Source: Deinococcus sp. QL22
GTDB lineage: Bacteria; Deinococcota; Deinococci; Deinococcales; Deinococcaceae
Reading direction: 5' to 3'
DNA: 64,000 nucleotides
Assembly: GCF_023370075.1 (NCBI RefSeq)
Contig: NZ_CP097149.1
Span: 2,974,001 to 3,038,000, forward strand
A program made the position numbers and the translations under genes. The notes beneath the pieces were generated by a model. The model was not told the origin of the DNA and searched no databases. It saw only the letters and a program-made list of their open reading frames with translations. Positions 42,926-52,176 of this stretch are shown one piece after another (within the stretch, counting starts at the first letter, position 1; each line of letters opens with the position of its first letter).

Positions 42926-45162
42926 TGATCGGAGATCATCTACAGATAACGATTGGCCGCGCCGCCGACTATGCGCGGGAAGCCGGACACGAATATGTGA
43001 CGCTGGAGCACCTGCTGCTGGCCCTCACGCACGACCCCGAAGGTCGTGAGGCGCTACTGGCGTTGGGTGCAAATGTGGAGAGCTTGCGCGACAGGTTGCA
43101 ACAAACACTGGACTCCTTCGAAGTACTTCCCACCGACGAGACTGACCCAGATGATGGCCCCGATTTTACGCTGGCGGTACACCGGGTGGTTCAGGGCGCG
43201 GTGCTGCAACTGCACGCCAGCGGCAAGGGCAAAGAAGCCGCCGATGGAGCGCGGGTGCTGGTGGAACTGCTGGAGGAAGAAGACTCGCCCGCCCGCGCCG
43301 CGCTGGAGGCTCAGGGGATTACGCGGCTGGATATGCTGGGCTACGTGTCGCACGGCACGGCCAAAGTCGCGGGCCGCAGCCGCGAACGCCTGACCGCTGG
43401 CATAGATGGCCCCGCGGAAACGTCCGCCGAGGACGCGCCCATAGACCCGCTGGAAGCCTTCACCACCGACCTGACCGCGCAGGCCCGCGCCGGAGAATTT
43501 GATCCGGTCATTGGCCGCGAAGCCGAATTGACGCGGGTGGTACATGTACTGGCGCGGCGTGGCAAGAACAATCCGGTGCTGGTGGGCGAACCTGGCGTGG
43601 GCAAAACGGCGCTGGCCGAGGGCTTGGCACAGAGAATCGCAGACGGCAAAGCTCCGGGATTCCTACGCACCGCGTCGGTATACGCGCTGGATCTGGGGGC
43701 GCTGCTGGCAGGAACGCGCTACCGGGGAGATTTCGAACAACGGTTGAAGGGCGTACTGGCCGCACTGGACGGCCAAAACGCGGTGCTGTTTGTAGACGAA
43801 CTGCATACGGTGGTGGGGGCCGGAGCCACCGAGGGCGGCAGCATGGACGCCGCCAACCTACTGAAACCCGCTCTAGCACGCGGCAAACTGCGGCTGATGG
43901 GGGCTACCACGCCCGCCGAACTGCGTCACCTCGAAAAAGACCGGGCGCTATGGCGGCGCTTTCAACCTGTAGACGTGCCGGAGCCATCCGAGGCCGACGC
44001 CATCGCCATTTTGCGTGGTCTGGCTCCCAAGTACGCCGCGCATCACAAGGTGACGTATACGGAAGCCGCCCTGGACGCCGCCGTGCGCCTGAGTGCGCGT
44101 CATCTGCGCGACCGCTTTTTGCCTGATAAAGCCATAGACGTGATAGACGAGGCGGGTGCGGCCCGGTCTTCTGTCGGCACAGGTGGCGAGATTGCCGAGG
44201 CCGACATAGAGGCGACGGTGGCGCGAATGGCCCGTGTGCCCGTGGGTGCGGTGAAAGCCGAAGAAATCCAGTCGTTGGCGACGCTGGAAGCCGATCTGGG
44301 CAAACGGGTGCTGGGGCAAGGCGCTGCCGTGATTGCTGTTGCCAGCGCCGTCAAACTGGCTCGTGCTGGCCTGCGCGATCCGCAGAAGCCTCAAGCGGCG
44401 TTCCTGTTTGCTGGCCCCACCGGAGTCGGCAAAACCGAGCTGGCCCGCGCCCTCGCGGAGCGCCTCGGCGTGCATCTGGCCCGCTTCGACATGAGCGAGT
44501 ATCAGGAAGCGCACACGGTGGCCCGCCTGATCGGTGCGCCTCCCGGCTATGTGGGCTTTGATCAGGGCGGCCTGCTGACCGATGCCGTCGCCAAGAACCC
44601 CAACGCGGTGGTGTTGCTGGACGAAATCGAGAAGGCTCACCCCGACATCTACAACCTGTTCCTGCAACTGATGGATCACGGCACGCTGACCGACCACACA
44701 GGCAAAAAGGTGGACGGGCGCGGCCTGCTGCTGATCTTTACGACCAATGCCGGAGCCGCCGACGCCAGCCGTCCGGGGCTGGGCTTCTCACAGGTGTCCC
44801 GCACGGGAGAGAGTGCCGAGGCCGTGAAACGCACGTTCAGCCCCGAATTCCGCAACCGCCTGGACGCCGTGCTGCACTTTTCGCCGCTGGCCCCCGAAAT
44901 TATGGCGGGTGTGGTAGACAAGTTCCTGCGCGAGCTGACCGCGCAGTTGGCCGAGCGCAACGTGGCGATTACGGTTACGCCCGCTGCCCGCGCCCTCCTT
45001 GCCAAGCAGGGGTATGACCCGCAGATGGGCGCACGCCCGCTGGCCCGTGTGATCGAGCAAAAGCTGAAGCGCCCGCTGGCCGACGAACTGCTGTTCGGAC
45101 GCCTGAAGGGAGGCGGCAGGGTCACGGTAGGGGCAAGTGGGGACGTGCTGACCTTCAAGTGA
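42925..45162 (+). CDS. clpA: ClpA, ATP-binding subunit of Clp protease
   Basis: A 745-aa AAA+ unfoldase that feeds ClpP. Residues 1-145 are the Clp_N repeats (YAREAGHEYVTLEHLLLAL) that bind ClpS. The first AAA+ module has Walker A GEPGVGKT and Walker B VLFVDELHT; the second has GPTGVGKTELARALAERL, VVLLDEIEKAHPDI and sensor residues in FRNRLDAVLHF. There is no long ClpB-type middle coiled coil, which together with ClpS in the same operon makes it ClpA and not ClpB/ClpC. GTG start overlapping the clpS stop implies translational coupling. The clpP gene is not in the window. Confidence 0.95.
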   Translation: MIGDHLQITIGRAADYAREAGHEYVTLEHLLLALTHDPEGREALLALGANVESLRDRLQQTLDSFEVLPTDETDPDDGPDFTLAVHRVVQGAVLQLHASGKGKEAADGARVLVELLEEEDSPARAALEAQGITRLDMLGYVSHGTAKVAGRSRERLTAGIDGPAETSAEDAPIDPLEAFTTDLTAQARAGEFDPVIGREAELTRVVHVLARRGKNNPVLVGEPGVGKTALAEGLAQRIADGKAPGFLRTASVYALDLGALLAGTRYRGDFEQRLKGVLAALDGQNAVLFVDELHTVVGAGATEGGSMDAANLLKPALARGKLRLMGATTPAELRHLEKDRALWRRFQPVDVPEPSEADAIAILRGLAPKYAAHHKVTYTEAALDAAVRLSARHLRDRFLPDKAIDVIDEAGAARSSVGTGGEIAEADIEATVARMARVPVGAVKAEEIQSLATLEADLGKRVLGQGAAVIAVASAVKLARAGLRDPQKPQAAFLFAGPTGVGKTELARALAERLGVHLARFDMSEYQEAHTVARLIGAPPGYVGFDQGGLLTDAVAKNPNAVVLLDEIEKAHPDIYNLFLQLMDHGTLTDHTGKKVDGRGLLLIFTTNAGAADASRPGLGFSQVSRTGESAEAVKRTFSPEFRNRLDAVLHFSPLAPEIMAGVVDKFLRELTAQLAERNVAITVTPAARALLAKQGYDPQMGARPLARVIEQKLKRPLADELLFGRLKGGGRVTVGASGDVLTFK

Positions 45163-45222
45163 GGCTGAGCATGAACCCTTCCCCGCTGTTGCTGCGGCCT
45201 GCGCTTCTGCCATGATGCGCCC

Positions 45223-45813
45223 GTGACCTTGCCGCCCGCCGCGCCTCTTCCTGATCCCCAAGCTGTGTCTGTTCGGGGCCGACGCCCACGCGACTTGCCC
45301 ACGCTGCGGCGCTGGCTGGCCGACCCGCAGGCGCAGTGGCGCGAGTGGGACGCGCCGTATTTTCACGCGGCCAGTACCAGCGCCGTCATGCAGGCTTACG
45401 TGGATCAGCTGGCGAGCCGTCCTCCAGACCCCGATGAGCGCGTGGTCGATGTGGGCGGCGTGTGCATCGGCATGGTCAACCGCTCCGAGGAGGCTCCAGC
45501 GGGGGGCGGCTGGTGGGATCTGGGCATTCTGGTGTACGACCCGGCCCACTGGGGGCGCGGCGTGGGCACGCGGGCGCTGGAGTTGTGGGTCACGGCCACC
45601 TTCGAGGAAACCAACGCCCATGTCGTCACTTTTACCACCTGGAGTGGCAACGAACGCATGATCCGGGCGGCTCTGCGACTGGGTTTCCGGGAAGCGGGGC
45701 GGGTGCGGGAAGCGCGTGTGGTACAGGGCCAACGATACGACAGCGTGCGGCTGGATATGCTCTGTGCTGATTGGGAGAGGGCCAACTGGGAAAGACATGA
45801 GCAGCAGACCTGA
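45223..45813 (+). CDS. GNAT-family N-acetyltransferase
   Basis: A 196-aa acetyl-CoA-dependent transferase of the RimJ/RimL/SpeG-like group. The acetyl-CoA loop is WDLGILVYDPAHWGRGVGTRALELWV, followed by THVVTFTTW-type strand (AHVVTFTTWSGNERMIRAALRLGFREAGRVREA). Substrate unknown. The GTG start is preceded 6 nt upstream by CATGAT (45211-45216), one base off a TANNNT -10, so it may be leaderless too. It overlaps the next gene by 17 nt. Confidence 0.88.
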   Translation: MTLPPAAPLPDPQAVSVRGRRPRDLPTLRRWLADPQAQWREWDAPYFHAASTSAVMQAYVDQLASRPPDPDERVVDVGGVCIGMVNRSEEAPAGGGWWDLGILVYDPAHWGRGVGTRALELWVTATFEETNAHVVTFTTWSGNERMIRAALRLGFREAGRVREARVVQGQRYDSVRLDMLCADWERANWERHEQQT

Positions 45814-46423
45814 AAAAGTGCCGCTGAATCCCGCCGGATTCTTGGCGACCCAAGACCTGAAAGAACGCGGCTGGACGGCGGCCCTGATCGCCAAATTCTT
45901 GGGCACACACGACGCTACCCGCCCCAACGGGCTGAAAATGGGCCGCCGCAAACTGCCGCCGGTCAAGCTGTACACCGAGGCGAGGGTAGAAGAAGCCGAG
46001 CGCGACGAGAACTTTTTGATCGGTCAGGCCCGCGCCGCCGATGCCCGCGAACGCGCCGAAAAGGCCAAAGCCGCCCGCCAAGTGGCCCGCGCCGCGCTGT
46101 TGGAAGCCGCCGCCAGCAGCTACCGCCCCATCATTCACCCCGAACCGCTGAGAAAGGGCGCGGTGAAAAAAGCCCGCGAGCCGTACCTGCCCAAATTGGA
46201 AGAACTGCAAGCCCGCCTAGAAGCTGAGATCGGCAAGGTCAGCGCCGGGGACTCGGCTACACTGGCGGCCCTGCTGCGGGCAAGGTTGGATACCGCCTTG
46301 GCCGCCGCCTATGACTGGTACCCAGACCCCGCCGCCAAGAAAAAAGAGGCCGAGGTGGCGTCTAGAAAAGCCAAAGCGGGCAACGCCAAAGCGAGCGACT
46401 GGCGCAAGTGGGATTGGGACTGA
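45797..46423 (+). CDS. Unknown charged helical protein
   Basis: A 208-aa protein rich in Ala, Lys, Arg and Glu with no family I recognise. Early residues GFLATQDLKERGWTAALIAKFLGTHDATRPNGLKMGRRKLPPVKLYTEARVEE look like a small folded helical domain, perhaps nucleic-acid binding (a helix then RPNGLKMGRR). The middle (ARERAEKAKAARQVARAALLEAA) is a probable coiled coil. The tail is basic and ends WRKWDWD. ATG 45797 overlaps the end of the GNAT gene, so they are probably one operon; a weak GGGAAAG precedes it. Confidence 0.75.
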   Translation: MSSRPEKVPLNPAGFLATQDLKERGWTAALIAKFLGTHDATRPNGLKMGRRKLPPVKLYTEARVEEAERDENFLIGQARAADARERAEKAKAARQVARAALLEAAASSYRPIIHPEPLRKGAVKKAREPYLPKLEELQARLEAEIGKVSAGDSATLAALLRARLDTALAAAYDWYPDPAAKKKEAEVASRKAKAGNAKASDWRKWDWD

Positions 46424-46445
46424 ATTTGGTCAGCCGTAGAGTGTG

Positions 46446-46571
46446 AACTGTAGGCCATCAACAGCGTTCCAGACACCATCTGAACCGTCATCCCAAAGGA
46501 TTCAGCAGCACAAAAAACCAGTGGGCCGGAAGCCACAGCCCCGACCCACTGACCACCAACCGTCTACAGTT
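46446..46571. terminator. Nested inverted repeats between the unknown gene and ctpA-like gene
   Basis: Outer arms AACTGTAG (46446-46453) and CTACAGTT (46564-46571) enclose an inner stem CAGTGGG/CCCACTG (46519-46525, 46545-46551). It lies where two convergent transcripts end; the outer arm touches the stop codon of the protease gene. No T run, so the role is uncertain. Confidence 0.4.
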
Positions 46572-47886
46572 ACTTCAGCAGTTCCAGCGCCTTTTTCACT
46601 TGGGCGTCACCCACGATGTCTACGCTGGCCTCACCCTGTACGGTGCTGCGGCTGGGGCGCTTAACTTCGCCCGTGTACGTGAATTTGCCTTCCTTGTCGG
46701 CGGTTACCGTGACTGGCTTTCCGGCCACCGTGATGGTCAGCTTGCTGCTTGCCGCGATGCCGCTGCCGCTGAAGTTCAGGGGCGTGACGTAGCGGGTGTC
46801 CTTCACCAGCACGTCAGGGGTGATGCCTTTCTTGTGAATCTCACGGCCACGCGGCGTCAGCCACGCGCTGTTCACGATGGCGACTTTGCCGCCGTCTACC
46901 GTGGTAATCGGAATCTGGGCCACGCCCTTCCCGAAGGTCTGCTCTCCGACGATAGTGGCTCGTTTTTCGTCCTGCAATGCTCCGCCCACCACTTCGCTGG
47001 CGCTGGCGCTGTTCTTGTTGACCAGCACGATCAGCTTGCCCGTGTAATCGCTGTTGCGCTTGGCGGCTTTGCCGTACACGGTGGTCTTGCCGCTGCGCTC
47101 GCGCAGGCTCACGATGTTGCCCGTTTGCAGGAACTGATCGGCCACATCTACGCCCGCACTCAGCAGGCCGCCGCCGTTGTCGCGCAAGTCGAGGATCAAC
47201 TTGGTCACGTTCTTCTTCTTCATGTTGGCCACAGCCGCCCGGAACTGCTCGCTGGCCTTCTCGTTGTAAAAGGTGTTCAGGGCGATGTAACCCACGTTTC
47301 CGGGCAACATGGTTTCTTCAACACTCACGATCACGACGGGCTGGCGCTCCATTTTCACGTTGTAGGGCTTGCCGTCACGCGCAAACGTCACGTTCACGAA
47401 AGTGCCTTTGGTGCCGCGCACCAGGCGCACAATTTCGTCGAGTTTACTGGTCAGCACATCCTTGTCACCGATCTTGACGAACACATCGCCGATCTGGACG
47501 CCGTTGGCGGCCGCTGCACCGTTCTTGTACACGTTGTCGATCTTGCCGCCCGTGCCGTCGGCGTTGGCCGCAGTCAGGGTCACGCCGATGCCGTAAAACT
47601 CGCCGCTGAGGTTTTGCTGATCTACGGCGTTGTTGGCGGGTTCGCTGTAGTAGGTGAATTCATCGTTCAGACTGCCGAGTGCGCCGTTGATCGCGCCGCG
47701 TAGCAGCTTTTCTTGGTCTACGGGATACAGGTAATACTGATTCAGGTCGCCGATGACCTGAAGGAGCGTCTTGCCTGTGGCCGTTTTGGTGAGGTCAGAT
47801 TGCGTATAGCCGCCCAGTTGCGCGTAGGCAACAGCGGCAGTGGCAGCGAGAGTTCCGGCCACGATGGTCAAGCGTTTTGCATTCAC
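46570..47886 (-). CDS. S41-family C-terminal processing protease (CtpA-like)
   Basis: A 438-aa exported protease that cleaves C-termini of envelope proteins or regulates murein hydrolases. Residues 5-21 form a signal peptide (LTIVAGTLAATAAVAYA). The PDZ domain (about 95-170) has FYGIGVTLTAANADGTGGKI, and the catalytic domain shows LILDLRDNGGGLL, the nucleophile in NKNSASASEVVGGALQD and the base Lys in VGEQTFGKGVAQ. A C-terminal extra domain of about 70 residues follows. GTG 47886 is chosen: TATCCT (47893-47898, minus) ends 6 nt upstream; the longer frame starts at 47919. Divergent from ftsE. Confidence 0.93.
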   Translation of the reverse strand: MNAKRLTIVAGTLAATAAVAYAQLGGYTQSDLTKTATGKTLLQVIGDLNQYYLYPVDQEKLLRGAINGALGSLNDEFTYYSEPANNAVDQQNLSGEFYGIGVTLTAANADGTGGKIDNVYKNGAAAANGVQIGDVFVKIGDKDVLTSKLDEIVRLVRGTKGTFVNVTFARDGKPYNVKMERQPVVIVSVEETMLPGNVGYIALNTFYNEKASEQFRAAVANMKKKNVTKLILDLRDNGGGLLSAGVDVADQFLQTGNIVSLRERSGKTTVYGKAAKRNSDYTGKLIVLVNKNSASASEVVGGALQDEKRATIVGEQTFGKGVAQIPITTVDGGKVAIVNSAWLTPRGREIHKKGITPDVLVKDTRYVTPLNFSGSGIAASSKLTITVAGKPVTVTADKEGKFTYTGEVKRPSRSTVQGEASVDIVGDAQVKKALELLK

Positions 47887-47892
47887 AGCGTC

Positions 47893-47898
47893 AGGATA
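47893..47898 (-). promoter_or_regulatory. -10 hexamer TATCCT, leaderless promoter of the CtpA-like gene
   Basis: Read on the minus strand, TATCCT ends 6 nt before GTG 47886. Confidence 0.6.
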
Positions 47899-47988
47899 GT
47901 GCGTGCGCGTGAAGGGCATTTGAGGCCGAAGTTACCAGCTGACCCGGCCTCATGAGGCTGACTTCATGGTTCAGTGAAGAGGCTGGGC

Positions 47989-47994
47989 TATGCT
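47989..47994 (+). promoter_or_regulatory. Possible -10 (TATGCT) of the ftsE-ftsX operon
   Basis: TATGCT lies 67 nt before ATG 48062, leaving a leader that contains a GGGGAA ribosome binding site. No good -35. Confidence 0.35.
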
Positions 47995-48061
47995 GCTGCG
48001 CGAGCATGACTTCATTCTTCCTTTTGACGCTGCCCAGCATCCTTGTTGCCGGGGAACGCCC

Positions 48062-48745
48062 ATGATCGATTTCAAACACGTCACCCTCGAATATCCTGTT
48101 ACGCGCACGCTGGCCCTCGACGACGTGAGCATGCATGTCGGCAAAGGCGAATTCGTGTATCTGGTCGGCCATTCCGGGGCCGGAAAGAGCAGTTTTATGA
48201 ATCTGGTGCTGAAGCGGGCGCTGCCCAGCAAAGGTGAAGTGTGCGTGGCAGGCGAGCCGCTGGCGCGCTACCGGGGAGGCCGCACTGCCCTGCTACGCCG
48301 CCGCATGGGCACCGTATTTCAGGAAAATCTGTTGCTGCCCCACCTGAATGCCTACGACAATGTGGCGTTCGCCCTGCGTGTGACCGGAGTGGCGCAGCGG
48401 GAATGGCCTTCACGGGTCACGACGGCCCTCAGAACAGTAGGCTTGGAGCACAAAAAGTACGCGCTGCCTCTGCAACTGTCTCAGGGCGAGCAACAGCGGG
48501 TGGCGATTGCCCGCGCCATCGTGTCCGATCCGCCGCTCCTGTTGGCCGACGAACCGACCGGAAACCTCGACCCTGACAACAGCCGCGAAGTCTTGAAGGT
48601 GCTGCAGAATGTGAACCTGCGCGGCACGACGGTGGTGGTGGCGACCCACGCCCGCGACCTCGTGGAGACCTTCCGGCACCGCACGCTGACGCTGCGTAAA
48701 GGCAAACTGGTGCGCGACGACCCTTACGGCGGGTATGCCCTATGA
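48062..48745 (+). CDS. ftsE: Cell division ATP-binding protein FtsE
   Basis: The 227-aa ATPase of the FtsEX complex, which couples ATP hydrolysis at the septum to periplasmic murein hydrolase activation. Walker A is GHSGAGKSS (about residues 36-44), the Q loop VFQENLLLPHL, the signature LSQGEQQRVAIARAI and Walker B LLLADEPTGNLD. ATG 48062 has GGGGAA upstream at good spacing; the longer frame (47990) starts inside the promoter region. First gene of ftsE-ftsX-envC-like. Confidence 0.94.
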   Translation: MIDFKHVTLEYPVTRTLALDDVSMHVGKGEFVYLVGHSGAGKSSFMNLVLKRALPSKGEVCVAGEPLARYRGGRTALLRRRMGTVFQENLLLPHLNAYDNVAFALRVTGVAQREWPSRVTTALRTVGLEHKKYALPLQLSQGEQQRVAIARAIVSDPPLLLADEPTGNLDPDNSREVLKVLQNVNLRGTTVVVATHARDLVETFRHRTLTLRKGKLVRDDPYGGYAL

Positions 48746-48785
48746 GCCATTTGTATTCTGGGTGTTCTCCCCTTCCGGAGACCCT

Positions 48786-49649
48786 ATGACCTACCATTTC
48801 CGGCAAGCATTGGTCGCCATGCGCGGCAACTTTACAGCCACGCTGGCCACCCTAATGACCATGACCCTGACCCTGCTGATGCTGGGGTTCGTGCTGCTGC
48901 TGACGCTGAATGTGAACCGCACGCTGGAACAGCTGGAATCTCAGGTGGAGGTGGCGGCGTTCCTGAGCACAGGCACCGACGGGGCGGCGCTGCTTCGGCA
49001 GGTGCAGGGCTTTCCGCAGGTTCGCGAGGCCCGTCTGGTCAGCAGTGAACAGGTGCTGGAGGAGATGACCCGCGACTCTCCCTATGCCCGCGACGCCGTG
49101 GCACTGGTGGGCAATCCCTTTCCGACGACCCTCAGAATGCGGGTGGGGCGGGTGGAGGATTCGAGAGTAGTGGCCGCTGCTGTGGCGCGGTTGCCGGGCG
49201 TAGGCGACGTGGAATACGGCGCAGGCTACGTAGACCCTACCGTGCGGGCGCTGACGGCCATTCGCGCTGCCGGATACGGCCTGGTGGGCCTTCTACTGCT
49301 CGGCACACTCTTCAACATTCTGAATGCCGTGCGGGTCGCCATGTACGCCCGCCGCAACGAAATCAGTGTGATGCGCCTGCTGGGAGCTACACGCGGCTTT
49401 ATCCGGATGCCGCATGTCATAGAGGGCGTGCTGCTGGGTGTGCTGGCCGGGGCAGTGGCGCTGGCCCTGCTGACGCCTGCCTATTTTGAATTGGCCCGCC
49501 GCGTGCAACTGCTTGCGCCCGTGTTCCCGGTGGTCACTGATCCGGCCACCCTGACCCCGATTCTGGGGGGCGTGGCGCTGCTGGGCATCACGATTGGCCT
49601 GCTGGGCAGCCTGTTCGCATCCCGCCGCTATTTGCAGGAGCTGGAATAG
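48786..49649 (+). CDS. ftsX: Cell division membrane protein FtsX
   Basis: A 287-aa, four-helix membrane protein: helix 1 at about residues 22-42 (LATLMTMTLTLLMLGFVLLLTL), an extracytoplasmic domain (about 45-150) that would contact the coiled-coil partner, then three C-terminal helices. NEISVMRLLGATRGFIRMPHVIEGVLLG is the hallmark FtsX/MacB cytoplasmic loop. CGGAGA precedes ATG 48786 by a normal distance. 40 nt after ftsE; its stop overlaps the GTG of the next gene (TAGTG). Confidence 0.93.
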   Translation: MTYHFRQALVAMRGNFTATLATLMTMTLTLLMLGFVLLLTLNVNRTLEQLESQVEVAAFLSTGTDGAALLRQVQGFPQVREARLVSSEQVLEEMTRDSPYARDAVALVGNPFPTTLRMRVGRVEDSRVVAAAVARLPGVGDVEYGAGYVDPTVRALTAIRAAGYGLVGLLLLGTLFNILNAVRVAMYARRNEISVMRLLGATRGFIRMPHVIEGVLLGVLAGAVALALLTPAYFELARRVQLLAPVFPVVTDPATLTPILGGVALLGITIGLLGSLFASRRYLQELE

Positions 49650-51262
49650 TGCGGCTCAGAAGGCAGGCCGCATTGCTGTTGGTTTCGGCGGCGCTGCTGG
49701 CGGGGGCACAGACCACCTCCGAACGGCTGGAGCAGTTGCAACGCGATCTTCAGCAGCAGCGGCAACTGAACGCGGCGCAGGCGCAGGAGCTGGAGCGGGT
49801 GCGGAACACCATCCAGAACCTGACCGTGCAGCAAAAAGCCACCCTGACCCGCCTGGACGGACTGGGCCGCAACGTGACGCAGCTGGTGAATGAGGTAGCG
49901 ACGCTGGCGGCCCGCACCCGACTGGCCGAACAACTGCTGGCCGATACCACCGCCGCCAAAGGCCGCACCGAAACGCGGGTATCGCGCCTACAAGAAGACG
50001 TGCGCCAGATTCTGAATACCCTCTACCGCGAGCGCAGTGGGCGGTATCTGCAACTGCTGTCTCAGTCCCGCAGTCTGTCGGATTTGCTGATTCGGCTCAG
50101 CTACAACAACATGGCAGGCAAATACAACGTGCAGATCATAGAAACGCTGCGCTCTGAGGTGGCCTCCTTGAAGAACCAGGAGGCGCAGCAGGCCCAGCAG
50201 ACCGCCGCCCTGAAGGATTTGCAGACGCAGCGGGCCGAGGTCTTGGCGAACCTCAAAGACCGCCGCCAGGAACAGCAGACGTTACTGGCGAGCCTTCAGA
50301 AATCGGAACAGGGCCAGCGCACGATTGCCGCCCAGACTCAGGCCGAGCAAGCCCTGACCGGGCGCACCATAGACAACCTGGTGGGAGCGGTGGTGCAGGA
50401 ACGCGCCCGCATAGAGGCCGAACGTCAGCGCCGATTGGAAGAAGAACGCCAGCGCCGATTGGCCGAGTTGCGCCGGATTCGGGAGGCCCAGGAACGTGCC
50501 CGCATAGAGGCGGCACGCCTGGCTGCCGTGCGTGCTGCACAGGAACGCGCCGCCAGAATCGAGGCGGCACGCGTGGAAGCGGCCCGGATCGAGGCGGCGA
50601 GGGTAGAGGCTGCACGGGTTCAGGCTGCGCGGGCGGAAGCGGCACGCATTCAATCGGCCCAGCGTCAGGCGGCCCAGGAGAAACTGGCCCGCGAGCAGCA
50701 GCAACGCGCCCAGGCCGAACGCGAACGCCTGGCGCGGGCGCAAGAAGCCCGTGCGTTGGCCCAGCGCAGCGCCGCCGCCGCCCAGAGCACCCGCCGCGCC
50801 GCCGTGCAGCAGGAGCAGGAGCAGTTGGCCCAGCAGCGCCAGGAGGCCGAGGCCGCGCAGGTGCGGGTCGAGCAAGAGCTTGCGCCGCTGCCCCCTGCCA
50901 GTGGCCCCGCTGGGTTCCCTTTGCCGGGCGGCCAAGTGTCGCAGGGCTACGGGGCCAACGGCGCGCAGTGGGTGGTACTGAGTGCGCCGGGAGGCACGCA
51001 GGCTGCCGCTACCGCTGCGGGCAACGTGATTGCTGCCACCTATTACAACAGCCTCGGCTGGGTCATTCTGGTGGATCATGGCCCCACCGTCAGCGCCTAC
51101 TTTGGGCTACAGGATCCGCAGGTCAGCGTGGGCAACCGCGTGGCTCAGGGCACACCGCTGGGGGCCATCGGGGGCAGCCCTATTTTTGGCCCAGACCGGA
51201 TGGCGTTCCAGCTCAACCGGGTAAATGGGGCAACCCGGCAGCCAGTAAATCCGGGGTTCTAG
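49649..51262 (+). CDS. EnvC-like coiled-coil protein with degenerate LytM/M23 domain
   Basis: A 537-aa exported protein. After a signal peptide (residues 1-20, LLVSAALLAGAQ), about 20-260 is a long coiled coil like the FtsX-binding region of EnvC. About 270-385 is an Ala/Arg/Glu repeat of ARIEAAR units, a second long helix. Residues about 420-537 are an M23/LytM fold (GFPLPGGQVSQGYG, VILVDHGPTVSAYFG) in which the Zn ligands are missing: the HxxxD position reads GANGAQ and HxH reads FQLN. EnvC proteins are also non-catalytic and switch on amidases, so with FtsEX in one operon it is probably an amidase activator. GTG start coupled to ftsX. Confidence 0.88.
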   Translation: MRLRRQAALLLVSAALLAGAQTTSERLEQLQRDLQQQRQLNAAQAQELERVRNTIQNLTVQQKATLTRLDGLGRNVTQLVNEVATLAARTRLAEQLLADTTAAKGRTETRVSRLQEDVRQILNTLYRERSGRYLQLLSQSRSLSDLLIRLSYNNMAGKYNVQIIETLRSEVASLKNQEAQQAQQTAALKDLQTQRAEVLANLKDRRQEQQTLLASLQKSEQGQRTIAAQTQAEQALTGRTIDNLVGAVVQERARIEAERQRRLEEERQRRLAELRRIREAQERARIEAARLAAVRAAQERAARIEAARVEAARIEAARVEAARVQAARAEAARIQSAQRQAAQEKLAREQQQRAQAERERLARAQEARALAQRSAAAAQSTRRAAVQQEQEQLAQQRQEAEAAQVRVEQELAPLPPASGPAGFPLPGGQVSQGYGANGAQWVVLSAPGGTQAAATAAGNVIAATYYNSLGWVILVDHGPTVSAYFGLQDPQVSVGNRVAQGTPLGAIGGSPIFGPDRMAFQLNRVNGATRQPVNPGF

Positions 51263-52002
51263 GGCGCTTCTCCATCCTCTATTCGTTCGGCGAGGTCAGC
51301 GGCGCGGCTCAGGAATTCGGCCCACAGTGCATGTTCGTCGGCAGCGGGAGCCTGCTGCAACAGCCCTTCAATCTCCGCGAGCAACTCTGTCGCCTTCGGT
51401 ACGTCTTGGAGGGCCAAGGCAAGGTCGGCCCGCAGCAGCACAGCCTGCAGACGGTGTGCGGCTGGGGCCGAATCTACTTGCCGCAGCGCTTTGTCCAGAA
51501 CTTTCGCGGCGGCGACCAAATCACCTTTGGATTCGCTGAGGGTTTCGGCCAGCTCGGTGGCCCGTTGCAAATCGGAAGAATCAACATCAGAAGAATCAGA
51601 GGTGGCTGGTTCGGTGTGTTGAACGAACCGAATCCAGTTGCCGCCCGGATCAATGACGTTGAAGGCCCCGTTTGCGCGTAAGCGTCCCAGTCGGGGAATC
51701 CCCTGCACGGGCACTCTGCCGTAAGCACCTCGCAAGGCTGCCGCAAACACTCCATGCATCGCCGTACCGTCTTCGATGATCACCAGACACGACGTATAGG
51801 ACTGCGCGGGCTCCAACCCCTTGAGCACAAAAAAATGCAGGTCGATACCCCCGCGCCGCACACAGGCATACCCGTTGGGCGCACGTTGCTGGTAGGTCAC
51901 CTCGAATCCCAGCAATGTATAAAACTCGGTCATGGGCAAAATGGCCGGACAAGGCAGCAGCGGAACCGTCCTTTCCAGAAACGTGGCTCTCTCTTGCAAC
52001 AT
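51259..52002 (-). CDS. VOC-like protein with C-terminal helical (TPR-like) extension
   Basis: A 247-aa protein. Residues about 10-130 look like one VOC/bleomycin-resistance unit (LLPCPAILPMTEFYTLLGFEVTYQ, FNVIDPGGNWIRFVQH). Residues about 135-247 are helical with a TPR-like rhythm (ATELAETLSESKGDLVAAAKVLDKAL, RLQAVLLRADLALALQDVPKATELLAEIEGLL). This pairing is unusual, and I cannot assign a function. ATG 52002 has AGGAGA 7 nt upstream, which rules out the longer frame at 52086. Its stop overlaps the EnvC-like stop tail to tail. Confidence 0.78.
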   Translation of the reverse strand: MLQERATFLERTVPLLPCPAILPMTEFYTLLGFEVTYQQRAPNGYACVRRGGIDLHFFVLKGLEPAQSYTSCLVIIEDGTAMHGVFAAALRGAYGRVPVQGIPRLGRLRANGAFNVIDPGGNWIRFVQHTEPATSDSSDVDSSDLQRATELAETLSESKGDLVAAAKVLDKALRQVDSAPAAHRLQAVLLRADLALALQDVPKATELLAEIEGLLQQAPAADEHALWAEFLSRAADLAERIEDGEAP

Positions 52003-52176
52003 GATGTCTCCTTGGTTAACCGGGCAGAGTCGGGGGCGCTGTTTCAAAAGGGCGGCTCGGTCAACGACCTTAACAGTCAGCAGCATTGGTGGTCAAAAGG
52101 CTTAGAGCGTTTTCAGCCTGAAAACATTGGAAAACAGGGTGGCAGCTGAGGCCACAGCAATTGCCCCGTTTGCCCC

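Noticed and set aside
50520..50660. Short direct repeats in the EnvC-like gene as a mobile or recombination element
   Set aside because: They are in-frame ARIEAAR/ARVEAAR heptad-like codons of a long helix.
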